From Mesorhizobium sp. WSM3626 (GTDB taxonomy: Bacteria > Pseudomonadota > Alphaproteobacteria > Rhizobiales > Rhizobiaceae), in assembly GCF_000513935.1 (NCBI RefSeq), contig NZ_AZUY01000020.1, positions 29,918 through 93,917 of the forward strand: 64,000 nucleotides of DNA, given 5' to 3'. The stretch's first letter is position 1, and the number at the start of each line of letters is the position of its first letter. The notes under the pieces are model-generated. The model was not told the DNA's origin, did not search any database, and saw only the letters and a list, made by a program, of their open reading frames with translations. Both the position numbers and the translations under genes were made by a program. This document shows, piece after piece, positions 17,274 to 26,238 of the stretch.

Positions 17274-17633
17274 ATGAGAATTGCGACGGGGCTTGCGATG
17301 TCCGCGTTGGCCGCGACAATGGCCGGATGCGCGACGTCTCCGGTCGACTATGGAGCCTCGCTTTCGCAGCAGGACCAGAAATGGGCGACGCCGCAATGCC
17401 AACAAGCCCGGGCGGCGGCTTCGGACTACGCGGTCCGCGAAAAACAGCACCCGGGTTGGGAATTCGTCGCACTTGGCCCCTACGGGTTGGGGATCATAGC
17501 GGCGACCAAGGAGCACGAGCAGAAGCAACGAAAGCTGCTCGCCCGCGACGTGCATCTGCAATGTTCGAGCCTACCCCTGCCAAAGGCATTGCAAGGTGAT
17601 TTGAGCCCTGCCAGTCCGGCGAAATATCCATAG
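17274..17633 (+). CDS. Putative small lipoprotein
   Basis: A 119-residue protein starting MRIATGLAMSALAATMAGC, a lipoprotein signal with Cys19 in the lipobox (TMAGC). The mature part has three further cysteines around helices (PQCQQARAAASDYAVREKQHPGWEF, LQCSSLPLP) and no recognised domain. ATG 17274 was chosen because the signal starts there; the in-frame ATG at 17226 would bury it. Probably anchored in an envelope membrane facing the periplasm. Confidence 0.7.
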   Translation: MRIATGLAMSALAATMAGCATSPVDYGASLSQQDQKWATPQCQQARAAASDYAVREKQHPGWEFVALGPYGLGIIAATKEHEQKQRKLLARDVHLQCSSLPLPKALQGDLSPASPAKYP

Positions 17634-17651
17634 CCGGGAACCGGTGCGGAT

Positions 17652-17695
17652 GCGACCCTCGACGAAAAACCGTTACACGCTTTTCCTGGGAGTTG
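17652..17695. repeat. Interspersed hairpin repeat, copy B
   Basis: GCGACCC at the left and GGGAGTTGC at the right flank the core GACGAAAAACCGTTACACGCTTTTCCT; GAAAA and TTTTC can pair. It lies three bases past the stop of the convergent hypothetical gene. Confidence 0.7.
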
Positions 17696-17697
17696 CT

Positions 17698-18408
17698 CTA
17701 ACGCAGCAATCCGTCCGCCTCGAATGTGTCCCAACCTTCGAGCTTTGGCGCATCGTCCTTTCCCGCATTTCTGGTCTTGCGGGCGTTGCCCGTCCGCTTG
17801 CCTGCTCGCGTCAGTGCGGCCTTGCCGGCCCCGCGCCGTCTGTTCTCGGACACTTCCAGCGCATCCTCCTCCCGCCAGGCGGTCGCCAGGTCGCGATCGA
17901 GAACGTCCTCGATGTGGCGTGGATCGAAGACGTGGAAGGTCACGGCCTTGGATCGCCCGCGCATCTTCACGGTACGCGTGCCGATGCTTTTCAGGCGACC
18001 ATCCCTGAGCCATTTGTGCCGCTCTCGGGAGGAGATGGTGAGGATGTCCTCTGCCTCTCGCGGAAGCACGGGCAGTGCCTCGATTCCCTCCAGCGTCCTG
18101 GAGATGGTTGCCGAGGCGGTCTTGAACGCATCCGCCTCGGTTCGCAACATGCACAAGACGACGCGACCCGTCTCGGCCTTGGCAAATTTCCGCACCGTCC
18201 ACGGCAGGCGGGCCCGAACTTCGCGTTCGATCCCCTTCAGGCGCAAGGAAGACCCAAGCGTCGCCGCTGGCGGCAGCGGCCATTCGGCGACCATTGACGC
18301 GGTGCCCGTGCCTTGCTCGGCCGTGCGATCAGAGGCGGTGGCAATTTTCGCCGCGATGCCGCTCAGGATCTTCCGAATGGAGCCGCGCTTCTTGTCCGCA
18401 GGGCTCAT
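17698..18408 (-). CDS. Hypothetical basic protein with possible HTH
   Basis: A 236-residue cytoplasmic protein with no recognised family. It is rich in Arg and Lys and ends in a basic low-complexity tail (RKTRNAGK). The segment ILTISSRERHKWLRDGRLKSIGTRTVK (about residues 122-148), followed by FDPRHIEDVL, looks like an excisionase/MerR-type DNA-binding fold, so DNA binding is a reasonable guess. ATG 18408 is taken; an in-frame TTG further upstream is possible. Confidence 0.5.
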   Translation of the reverse strand: MSPADKKRGSIRKILSGIAAKIATASDRTAEQGTGTASMVAEWPLPPAATLGSSLRLKGIEREVRARLPWTVRKFAKAETGRVVLCMLRTEADAFKTASATISRTLEGIEALPVLPREAEDILTISSRERHKWLRDGRLKSIGTRTVKMRGRSKAVTFHVFDPRHIEDVLDRDLATAWREEDALEVSENRRRGAGKAALTRAGKRTGNARKTRNAGKDDAPKLEGWDTFEADGLLR

Positions 18409-18521
18409 GTCTCGTTTTCGCTCATTGGGTGCCTGCCGTGGAACGATCGTTCGCACGACAGACAACCGAAATCAGCATCAACAGTTCCTTTTAGCATGTG
18501 GAACCGGCAGAAGAGTCGATT

Positions 18522-20054
18522 TCATCGGCGAGGCCCTTCGCCAAACCACCGCGACGCGGCCTTGGCAACTCCCTCACGGTCCGGATCAGCATCAGTGGCC
18601 CAGGCGACGAAGCCGTCGGGGCGCACGAGCAGGGCGCTCAGGCCCAGCCGTTCCCTGGCGTTGCCGGCGACATAGGTGATCCGCCCGCTCCAGCGGCTGG
18701 CAAGCGCCTGAAGCGGGGCGCGGCCGTCGAAGTCCAGCAGCAGGCCTTGCCCGTTCCTGAGCAGTTCGCCGAGCCTCGTTCCGTCAGCCAGCTCGAAATC
18801 GGGCGCGCTGCGGCCGACCAGCGGATGGGCGCCGCCGAGATCGTAGCGCAGGCAAACGCCCCAGACGCGCTCGGCGAAATATGTCGCGCTGTCGCGCGTG
18901 GCGATGAGATCGCGGATGATGGCTGCGAGCGCGCGAGAACTGCGGCTCGGCCGCATCAGCGCGACCTGGGCGCGCGACCAGTCCAGCACATCAGCGCCGA
19001 TGGGATGCCGCTCATCGAAATAGCTGTCGAGCAGGCCGGCGGGCGCGTCGCCACGGACGGTCGCGGCAAGCTTCCAGCCGAGGTTCATCGCGTCGCCAAG
19101 CCCGAGATTGAGACCCTGGCCGCCCAAGGGGGAATGGATGTGCGCGGCGTCGCCGGCGAGCAGCACGCGCCCGTTGCGGTAGGCCGTCGCCTGGTAGGCG
19201 CGGTCCGTCCAGGTGGTGGCGAGCCGGAGGGCCGTCAGGGTGACGTCGGTGTCGGAGACGCGGCGCAACACGGCCTGCACATGGTCTGGCGTGATCGGCT
19301 GGGTGCGGTGAAAAGCGCCGCCGTCGAACTCGACCATTGCGATCGTGCCCGGCCGCGCGTAAGTGTACATGCCCGTCGCGGTGTAGTGGCGGCCGGGGGT
19401 GAGCTTGTCGGGATCGGCCAGGTCGACTTCGACGGAATAGCCGGTGAATTCGGGATCGGTGCCGACGAACGCGAAGCCGCCAAGCTTGCGAACCGTGCTG
19501 CGGCCGCCGTCGCAACCGACGAGCCAGCGAGCGCGAAAAAGCTCGCCGCCGGCGCGGATGGTCACGTCCTCATCCGACTGGTCGAAGCCCTCGACGCCGA
19601 GGCCGCGCCTGATTTCGGCGCCCATCGCGCTTGCCCGCGCGGCCAGCACGGTTTCGAGCGCCTCCATGTCGGACACGATGTGGGTGCCGGCCGCATCCGG
19701 CAGCCGATACGGCCATTTTGAAGTATCGACGGTGTCGAGGTAGAACTGGATGCCGGCGAAGTGGCCGCCCGGCCGGCGCGCCTGCTGCATCCAGTGCGCC
19801 GCGGCCGCAACTTCGCCACCCGCCTGTTGCGGCGCGGCGATGTCGCCGAGCAGGCCACGACGGTGAAAAGATTCGATGGTGGGCGCTGAAAGGCCGCGCA
19901 TGCCGAAAGGCAGCCGCTTGAGCGGCGAGCCGGGATGCTCGGCCTGCTCCAGCACCAGCACGGAGAGACCCGCGAGGCGCAGCTCGCAGGCGAGAAACAG
20001 GCCGACAGGGCCGGCGCCGGCAATCACGATATCATATGGATTGGGGTTGTGCAT
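18522..20054 (-). CDS. FAD-dependent aromatic monooxygenase (class A flavoprotein hydroxylase)
   Basis: A 510-residue NAD(P)H-dependent flavoprotein hydroxylase of the PheA/TfdB/rifampicin-monooxygenase type. It has GAGPVG (residues 13-18) for the FAD ADP moiety, the DG motif WLVGCDGGRS and the GD motif VLLAGDAAHIHSPLGGQGLNLGLGD, then a thioredoxin-like C-terminal domain (SAPDFELADGTRLGELL). It probably hydroxylates a phenolic compound or an aromatic antibiotic; the substrate cannot be read from sequence. RBS AAGGAG. It is divergent from plsY. Confidence 0.9.
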   Translation of the reverse strand: MHNPNPYDIVIAGAGPVGLFLACELRLAGLSVLVLEQAEHPGSPLKRLPFGMRGLSAPTIESFHRRGLLGDIAAPQQAGGEVAAAAHWMQQARRPGGHFAGIQFYLDTVDTSKWPYRLPDAAGTHIVSDMEALETVLAARASAMGAEIRRGLGVEGFDQSDEDVTIRAGGELFRARWLVGCDGGRSTVRKLGGFAFVGTDPEFTGYSVEVDLADPDKLTPGRHYTATGMYTYARPGTIAMVEFDGGAFHRTQPITPDHVQAVLRRVSDTDVTLTALRLATTWTDRAYQATAYRNGRVLLAGDAAHIHSPLGGQGLNLGLGDAMNLGWKLAATVRGDAPAGLLDSYFDERHPIGADVLDWSRAQVALMRPSRSSRALAAIIRDLIATRDSATYFAERVWGVCLRYDLGGAHPLVGRSAPDFELADGTRLGELLRNGQGLLLDFDGRAPLQALASRWSGRITYVAGNARERLGLSALLVRPDGFVAWATDADPDREGVAKAASRWFGEGPRR

Positions 20055-20297
20055 GAACTGCTCCTTGGTCGATGTTCGACCGGAGCGTTCCTCGCGTTGA
20101 GAACCACACGGACGAACAATTGGACGCGATCAGCGTCCGATGTTCGTCGCGGGGATCCTGTGCACGAAGCCAAAGACCAGAGCTTTCTCAGCGAAACGAT
20201 TCGCTGGCGAAAGGAGTTGGGCTTACCAAACCAACTCTGCCTTTTCCGACATGGGCTGTATAAGGATGTGGCCATTGATAGGCAACAGGGTGGACCC

Positions 20298-20921
20298 ATG
20301 ATCTTCTGGATAGCGAACGTGGCTGGACTGGCGATCGCCTATCTCTTCGGTTCCATTCCCACGGGCTATCTGGCGGGAAAGTTGCTCAAGGGCATCGACA
20401 TCCGGGAGCATGGCTCAAGATCGACCGGCGCAACCAACGTGTTGCGGACGCTTGGCAAAGGGCCTGCCCTGGCGGTGCTGCTGGTCGATGTGTTGAAAGG
20501 CGTGGCGGCGATCGTCTTTATCCGCTGGCTCTGCGCATTGCCATACCTCACGCCACCGGCCGGGCTTGAGCCGCAAAGGTTTGTGCCCTGGGCTGTCTGC
20601 CTCGCCGGACTTGCCGTGCTGCTGGGGCATGGCCGCTCGATCTGGTTGAATTTCACCGGCGGCAAATCCGCGGCGACCGGGCTCGGCGTGCTCCTGGCGA
20701 TGTCCTGGCCGATCGGTCTGGGTGCGGCGGCGGTTTTCTGCGTTGTGCTGGTGATTTCCAGGATTGTTTCCCTGAGTTCGATGCTCGCGGCGTTGACCGC
20801 GATCGCCCTCGTCTGCGGCATGCAGCAACCGTTGCCATATTGGCTGCTGGTGTTTGCCGGCGGGCTCTACGTGATCGCGCGCCATAACGCCAATATCTGG
20901 CGGGACGGAGCCTCGGCTTGA
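20298..20921 (+). CDS. plsY: Glycerol-3-phosphate acyltransferase PlsY
   Basis: A 207-residue polytopic inner-membrane protein that transfers an acyl group from acyl phosphate to glycerol-3-phosphate in phospholipid synthesis. Family motifs are present: FGSIPTGYL, REHGSRSTGATNVLRTLGK, GHGRSIWLNFTGGKSAATGLG and the C-terminal RHNANIWR. GSRSTGATN differs from the usual GSGNIGATN in the first motif half. An upstream in-frame extension is ignored. Many rhizobia have more than one plsY; this may be an extra copy. Confidence 0.88.
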   Translation: MIFWIANVAGLAIAYLFGSIPTGYLAGKLLKGIDIREHGSRSTGATNVLRTLGKGPALAVLLVDVLKGVAAIVFIRWLCALPYLTPPAGLEPQRFVPWAVCLAGLAVLLGHGRSIWLNFTGGKSAATGLGVLLAMSWPIGLGAAAVFCVVLVISRIVSLSSMLAALTAIALVCGMQQPLPYWLLVFAGGLYVIARHNANIWRDGASA

Positions 20922-20995
20922 GCAAAACAGCCCGAAGACGGAACCGCAGGTTTAAGCTATCAGGTTAGAGGACATGGGGACGGTTCCGAACAACA

Positions 20996-21976
20996 ATGGC
21001 TAGGCGGTTTGCGTTTCTCCTCGTGCGCGACTTCACGCTGTCGCCGCTGTCGCTGTTCATCGACACGCTGCGGCTGGCGGGCGATGAGGGCGATCGCAGC
21101 CGCAGGATAGAGTTCGACTGGGAGATCGTCGGCGAACGCGGTCTGCCGATCCGGGCAAGTTGCGGCGTCGAACTGCTGCCGACCGGGGGGGTCGGCAATC
21201 CCGAGGATTTCGATAATGTCGTCGTGGTCGGCGGCCTGCTCGACACCAACCGCAGCCTGAGTTCCGAAAAGGAGGCCTTCCTGTTGCGGGCCGCAGGGAA
21301 GGGCGTGCCGCTGACGGCGCTCTGCACGGGCAGCTTCGTGCTGGCGCGCTACGGCCTGCTCGATGGCTATAGCGCCGCCGTCAGCTGGTTCCACATCAAG
21401 GATTTCCGCAGCCGGTTCCCGGAGGTCAACGCCCATGCCGACAGCCTGTTTACCGTCGACCGTGGCCGCTCGACATGCGCGGGCGGCACGGGTGCCGCCG
21501 ACCTTGCAGGCCATTTCGTGTGCCAGTTCATCGGCCAGAAGGCGGCGGAAAAGGCCGCCAAGATCCTGGTGCTCGACCGGATCAGAAGCAGCAGGGATGT
21601 GCAGCCCGTCGGCGACCTGTTTCCGGAGGCGTCGAGCCGGGCGGTGAAGCGCGCTTTGCTGTTGATGGAGAGCAATCTCCAGGAGACGCTGTCGGTCGCC
21701 GAGATCGCGACCCGCCTGAACTGCTCGCGGCGCCAGCTCGAACGGCTCTTCGGGTTGGAACTGGGCATCGGCCCGATGGCGGCATATCTCGCGTTACGAG
21801 TGCAGCATGCGAAGTCGCTGCTCGAAGGCAGCGACCTGCAGATCGGCGAAATCGCCTACCGCTGCGGCTTTACCAATGCCGGCCATTTCAGCCGCGTGTT
21901 CCGCCAGCAGACCGGCACCACGCCAACCTATCTCAGGCATCCCAACCGCAGGCCCGGCGGCGCGACGATACAATGA
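20996..21976 (+). CDS. GlxA family AraC-type transcriptional regulator
   Basis: A 326-residue regulator with an N-terminal DJ-1/PfpI-like class I amidotransferase-type domain (residues about 3-190, with Cys110 in TALCTGSFVLA) and a C-terminal AraC double HTH (about 220-318: LSVAEIATRLNCSRRQLERLF and IGEIAYRCGFTNAGHFSRVFR). Such proteins control catabolism of amines and quaternary ammonium compounds in rhizobia and pseudomonads. It converges with, and ends 19 bases from, the polyamine ABC transporter operon, so it is a likely regulator of that operon. Confidence 0.87.
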   Translation: MARRFAFLLVRDFTLSPLSLFIDTLRLAGDEGDRSRRIEFDWEIVGERGLPIRASCGVELLPTGGVGNPEDFDNVVVVGGLLDTNRSLSSEKEAFLLRAAGKGVPLTALCTGSFVLARYGLLDGYSAAVSWFHIKDFRSRFPEVNAHADSLFTVDRGRSTCAGGTGAADLAGHFVCQFIGQKAAEKAAKILVLDRIRSSRDVQPVGDLFPEASSRAVKRALLLMESNLQETLSVAEIATRLNCSRRQLERLFGLELGIGPMAAYLALRVQHAKSLLEGSDLQIGEIAYRCGFTNAGHFSRVFRQQTGTTPTYLRHPNRRPGGATIQ

Positions 21977-21995
21977 AGTCCGATACGTGCGGCGC

Positions 21996-23150
21996 CTATG
22001 AAATCCGCTGCCCGTCCTCGTCGAGCAGAACGCAGCCCTCGGGATCGAATCCGAGGTCGGCCGTCTCGCCTTCGCGAAGGACGCGGCCATTGATCGGCGC
22101 GTTGGCGCGGAGGCTGGTCTTGCCGCCGATGTCGATCTCGTAGATTGCGCTGCCGCCCAGATACGAGGCCGAGACGACACGGCCAGTGAGCCGGTTGACG
22201 CTCGTTCCAGCGCCGACCGAAAATTTCTGCGGCCGCACCACGACGGTGACCTTGCTGCCGTCGCCAAGCGGCCTTGGACAAGCCACGTTGATCGTCTGGC
22301 CGGTGGCAAGCACCACCGCTTGGCCGGACCTGCTCACGGTCCCGGCAAGCATGTTGGCCTTGCCGAGGAAGTCGGCGACGAAGGCCGTGGCCGGCGTCTC
22401 ATAGACCTCCTCCGGAGTACCGATCTGTTCCACCGCGCCGGCGTTCATCACCACGATGCGATCCGACATGGAGAGCGCTTCTTCCTGGTCGTGCGTGACG
22501 AAGATGGCGGTGATGCCCGTTTCCTTCTGGATCTTCTTGATCTCGACGCGCATCTCCTCGCGCATGTTGGCGTCCAGCGCCGATAGCGGTTCGTCCAGCA
22601 GCAGCACCTGCGGCTCGAAGACGATGGCGCGGGCAAGCGCGATGCGCTGCTGCTGCCCGCCCGACAGCTGCGACGGCAGCTTCTTCTCGCTGCCCGGCAG
22701 CCGCACCATTTCGAGCGCCTTGCCGACCTTGCGGGCGATCTCTGGCTTCGGCACGTTGCGGTACTTCAGGCCGAAGGCGACGTTGTCGAACACGTTCTTG
22801 TGCGGGAACAGCGCGTAGCTCTGGAAGACCAGCCCGATGTTGCGCTTGTAGATCGGGACGTCGTCAACCCGCCGCCCGTCGATCATGATCTGGCCGCCCG
22901 AAATATCGACCAGGCCGGCTATAGAGCGCAGGATCGTGGTCTTGCCGCAGCCCGAGGGCCCGAGCAAGGTGACGAAGCTGCCCTTGCGGATCGAGAGCGA
23001 GAAATCGCGCACCGCGACGAACTTGCCGTAGGCGATGTCGATGTCGCGGAACTCGACCGCCGGGCTGTTCGCCTCGGCGGCCGCGCTCGCGCCGGCTGCC
23101 CCGGCCGGGACAGGCCGGGGATGGAGTTTCGTGCCCTGGCTTTCAGGCAC
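21996..23150 (-). CDS. potA: Spermidine/putrescine-type ABC transporter ATP-binding protein
   Basis: A 384-residue ATPase: Walker A GPSGCGKT, signature LSGGQQQR, Walker B LLLDEPLSALDANMRE, and a C-terminal TOBE domain typical of MalK/PotA-type subunits (VVVRPQKFSV). It energises uptake of a polyamine or related cation. The start is GTG 23150, overlapping the end of the binding-protein gene by eight bases, with AGGA upstream. It is the last gene of the four-gene minus-strand operon. Confidence 0.9.
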   Translation of the reverse strand: MPESQGTKLHPRPVPAGAAGASAAAEANSPAVEFRDIDIAYGKFVAVRDFSLSIRKGSFVTLLGPSGCGKTTILRSIAGLVDISGGQIMIDGRRVDDVPIYKRNIGLVFQSYALFPHKNVFDNVAFGLKYRNVPKPEIARKVGKALEMVRLPGSEKKLPSQLSGGQQQRIALARAIVFEPQVLLLDEPLSALDANMREEMRVEIKKIQKETGITAIFVTHDQEEALSMSDRIVVMNAGAVEQIGTPEEVYETPATAFVADFLGKANMLAGTVSRSGQAVVLATGQTINVACPRPLGDGSKVTVVVRPQKFSVGAGTSVNRLTGRVVSASYLGGSAIYEIDIGGKTSLRANAPINGRVLREGETADLGFDPEGCVLLDEDGQRIS

Positions 23151-24285
23151 CTTTGGAGATCCTGTTCCACTGCTTGGTCCAGGCGTCCTCGTTGGTCGCC
23201 CAGTAGGTCGGATCGGCGAAGGTCAGCGACTTCATCGTGCCGGTCTTGTCGAACGCCGGCAGCTTCTCGATCTTCTCGGTCAGCTTGACCTTGTTCGGGT
23301 CGAGCGACGGCGGATAGCTCTGGCCCTCGGCCACCGCGATCGAGGTCGCCGGGTCGAGCATGAAGTTGATGAGCTCCTCGCACTCGGCCATGGGCGAGCC
23401 CTTCAGGATCAGCATGTCCTCCATCCAGGCGTAGGAGCCGGCCGGATCGAGATAGCCGATCGGATGGCCCTGGTCCTGCAGCGCGGCGACGCGTCCCGAC
23501 CACGCATCGGTCACCACGATCTCGCCCTTGGAAAGCAGGTCCATCAGCTCCGCGCCGGAGCTCCAGAACTTCTTGGCGAGGTCGCGCGTCTCGCGCACCT
23601 TGGCCCAGATGGCGTCCATGTCCTTGAGGTTGTTGGGATCCTGCCCGGTGGCAAGCGCCGCATACCAGACGCGCGTCGTCATGTCGGAATAGCCGCCAAC
23701 CTTGCCGGCATATTTCTTGTCGAGAAGCAGGGCCGCGCCTTTTTCCTTGGCTTCCTCCGGCGAGATCACCTTGGTGTTGTAGGCGATACCCGTCGTGCCA
23801 TAGTCGTAGGGTATGGCCGAAAGCTTTGGCGTCAGCTTGCGGAACGGCTCGATCATCGGCTGCAGCACATTCGCCATGTTGGGAATGTTGGCCTCGTTGA
23901 TCTCCGAGGTCAGGCCGGCGTTCACATATTTGATGTAGTAGTTGACGCCCGAGGAATGGATGACCTGGTAGTCGCCGGGCTTGGCGGTCTTGATCTTGGT
24001 GATGATCTCGTCCTCGTCGCCGAACGTGCCCTGGACCACCTTGATCTTGGTCTTGGTCGTGTAGGGCTGGAAGGCGAACTTGTCGATCGCGTCCTGCACC
24101 GTGCCGCCCCAGCCATCGAAGCGAACCTCCTGGACAGCGGCGAGCGCCCGGCCCATCCATGGCATGGAAAGGCCCGCCGATGCCGCCGCGGCGGCGGTCA
24201 GTGTCAGGAAAGTGCGGCGGCTCAGGTCGCCATTGGCGTATCGGTCGTGCAGCCGCTCCAGCCGCTTCGTGGTGGTGAGTTTCAT
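23143..24285 (-). CDS. potD: Polyamine-type ABC transporter substrate-binding protein (Tat signal)
   Basis: A 380-residue periplasmic binding protein of the PotD/PotF type. It carries a twin-arginine signal (SRRTFL, residues 22-27, then a hydrophobic Ala-rich stretch), which is usual for this subgroup. The mature protein shows the family segments RFDGWGGTVQDAIDKF, YDYGTTGIAYN and DAWSGRVAALQDQGHPIGYL. Substrate could be putrescine, spermidine or a related amine. It overlaps the permease gene upstream by four bases (ATGA). Confidence 0.88.
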   Translation of the reverse strand: MKLTTTKRLERLHDRYANGDLSRRTFLTLTAAAAASAGLSMPWMGRALAAVQEVRFDGWGGTVQDAIDKFAFQPYTTKTKIKVVQGTFGDEDEIITKIKTAKPGDYQVIHSSGVNYYIKYVNAGLTSEINEANIPNMANVLQPMIEPFRKLTPKLSAIPYDYGTTGIAYNTKVISPEEAKEKGAALLLDKKYAGKVGGYSDMTTRVWYAALATGQDPNNLKDMDAIWAKVRETRDLAKKFWSSGAELMDLLSKGEIVVTDAWSGRVAALQDQGHPIGYLDPAGSYAWMEDMLILKGSPMAECEELINFMLDPATSIAVAEGQSYPPSLDPNKVKLTEKIEKLPAFDKTGTMKSLTFADPTYWATNEDAWTKQWNRISKGA

Positions 24286-25124
24286 TGTGTTTCCTCCTTT
24301 GGTTCGCCACGTCTTCTCAGTTTTGTCAGGCTTTGCAGGATCAGGCCGCCGATCAGCGGGATGCCGACGGTCACCAGGATCATCACGGTGCCGAGTGCGT
24401 TGATTTCCGGACTGATCGAGATCTTGAGCATGGAAAGGATCTGGGTGGGCATGGTCTCGACGCCGGCCGGCCGCCAGAACAGGCTGGCCGAGGTGTTGTC
24501 GAACGAGATGGTGAAGGCGAGCAGCGCGCCGCCCACCACGGCCGGAATGAGCAGCGGCAGCGTGATCTCGCGGAACGACGAGAAGCGCGAGGCGCCGAGC
24601 GACAGCGCCGCCTCCTCATAGACGCGCCGGATGCCGATCATGCGCGCCTGCGCGATCAGCACCACATAGGGCACGGCAAGCAGGATATGACCGAGCACCA
24701 GGAGCAGCATGGTCCTCGGCTGGTCGACCGCCTTGATCAGCACCAGCAGGCCGACGCCGAGGATGGTTTCGGGCACCAGCGCCGGCAGGATCACCAGCGT
24801 GCTCAGCGCCTGCTTGCCGCGAAAATCGAAGCGCACCAGGGCAAATGCCGTGGTGACGCCGATGGCGGTGGTGACGATCGCCGTGACCAATGCGATCCAC
24901 AAGGACGTTCGGAAGGCGGCCAGCACCGCCTCGTTGGCCATCAGCTTGCCGTACCATTGCAGGCTGAAGCCGGTCATCGGAAAGCCGCCGAACATCGAGG
25001 CGTTGAACGACAGGATCACCGTCGCCACGATCGGCGCGAACATGAAGATGTAGACGCAGACCGTGACGAAGCCGGTCAGCCGCCAGGCCCATCTGCCTTC
25101 CTGCTTGCGCCGTGTTCCTCTCAT
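24282..25124 (-). CDS. potC: Polyamine-type ABC transporter permease (PotC-like)
   Basis: A 280-residue inner-membrane permease with about six transmembrane helices and the EAA loop (YEEAALSLGASRFSSFREITLPLLIP) that contacts the ATPase. N-terminal residues before the first helix are basic (MRGTRRKQEGR). It lies 13 bases downstream of the other permease gene and overlaps the binding-protein gene, so it is translated within the same operon. Confidence 0.88.
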   Translation of the reverse strand: MRGTRRKQEGRWAWRLTGFVTVCVYIFMFAPIVATVILSFNASMFGGFPMTGFSLQWYGKLMANEAVLAAFRTSLWIALVTAIVTTAIGVTTAFALVRFDFRGKQALSTLVILPALVPETILGVGLLVLIKAVDQPRTMLLLVLGHILLAVPYVVLIAQARMIGIRRVYEEAALSLGASRFSSFREITLPLLIPAVVGGALLAFTISFDNTSASLFWRPAGVETMPTQILSMLKISISPEINALGTVMILVTVGIPLIGGLILQSLTKLRRRGEPKEETQ

Positions 25125-25137
25125 CCGCCAAGCCCCG

Positions 25138-26016
25138 TCATCCGCCGAGCCCTTTGACGATCTGCGACATGCCCATGTAGCGCGTGTAGACGGCGGCGAA
25201 GAAGCCGAGCACGACGAACAGCACGATCGAAAGCGTGGCGCCCATCGGCCAGTTCAGCTCGCCCATGATGGTGTCGTAGATCAGGTTGCCGAACAGCGCG
25301 TCGCGGCCCGAGCCGAGAAGCTGCGGCGTCACATAGCTGCCGGCGGCCAGCACGAAGCAGAGCAGCAGGCCCGCCGCAAGGCCTGGCAGCGACAGCGGCA
25401 GCGTGACCTCTCGGAACGCCTGCGCGCTCGTGCAGCCCATCGAGCGGGCCGCTGAAATCAACGTGCGATCAATGCTCTCCAGGCTGACATAGACGTTGAG
25501 GATCATGTAGGGCAGCAGAAAATGCAGCATGCCCAGGATGACCGCGCCCTCGTTATAGAGCATCGGCAATGGCTCGTTGATGATGCCCATTTTGAGCAGC
25601 GCGACATTGATGACGCCCTGTTCGCCCAGGATGTTGATCCACGAGAAGGTGCGGATGGTGAAGCTGATCCAGAACGGCACGATCAGCAAAAGCAGCAGCA
25701 GCCATTTGTGCTTGAAGGTCGTGGCCCAGATGAAATAGGCGGGGAAATAGCCGAGCACGCCGCAGAGCAGCGCCGTCAAGGCCCCAACCCTCAAGGTCTT
25801 CAAAAGGAAGCCGTGATAGTAGCTGTCGGTGAGGAATTCATGCCAGTTCGCGGTCGTCAACGCGCTCGTTTCCACGCCGGCGGTGACGAAGGTGAAGAAG
25901 GTGTAGGCGCCCATCACGGCGATCGGCAGCACCAGGAAAAAGATCAGCAGCAGGAGCACCGGCGCGACGAGCATCCAGGCCAGCCGTGGATCATACAATG
26001 TCCATCGTCGTTTCAT
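25138..26016 (-). CDS. potB: Polyamine-type ABC transporter permease (PotB-like)
   Basis: A 292-residue inner-membrane permease, first gene of the operon. Six helices are visible and the EAA loop reads ARSMGCTSAQAFREVTLPLSLPG. The start ATG 26016 (MKRRWTLYDPRL) sits at the usual distance from the first helix (AWMLVAPVLLLLIFFLVLP); an in-frame extension to 26196 has no family support. The 220 bases upstream, up to the htpG stop, should hold the operon promoter, but no clear element was recognised. Confidence 0.88.
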   Translation of the reverse strand: MKRRWTLYDPRLAWMLVAPVLLLLIFFLVLPIAVMGAYTFFTFVTAGVETSALTTANWHEFLTDSYYHGFLLKTLRVGALTALLCGVLGYFPAYFIWATTFKHKWLLLLLLIVPFWISFTIRTFSWINILGEQGVINVALLKMGIINEPLPMLYNEGAVILGMLHFLLPYMILNVYVSLESIDRTLISAARSMGCTSAQAFREVTLPLSLPGLAAGLLLCFVLAAGSYVTPQLLGSGRDALFGNLIYDTIMGELNWPMGATLSIVLFVVLGFFAAVYTRYMGMSQIVKGLGG

Positions 26017-26238
26017 GAGCACCCGGACGTCCGCGCTTTCTTCGAAGCGCTGTTTTGTTCCCGAGGCCAAGATTGGGTGATTGCAGGCCCGATGTCTACA
26101 GTCGGCGATTGAGCCAGTGGACTTCAACGCCTCGCCGGCTGCGAGAGACGTCGAAATTTGTCGGTAGACGGGGCGCCGTGCAGCCCCGTCTTGCAAGCTC
26201 GATCGACAAACACGCCGAGGACGGCTGGCCGGCGCGCC

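Noticed and set aside
18498..19721. 407-codon plus-strand open frame
   Set aside because: Shadow of the flavin monooxygenase gene, which has all its cofactor motifs.
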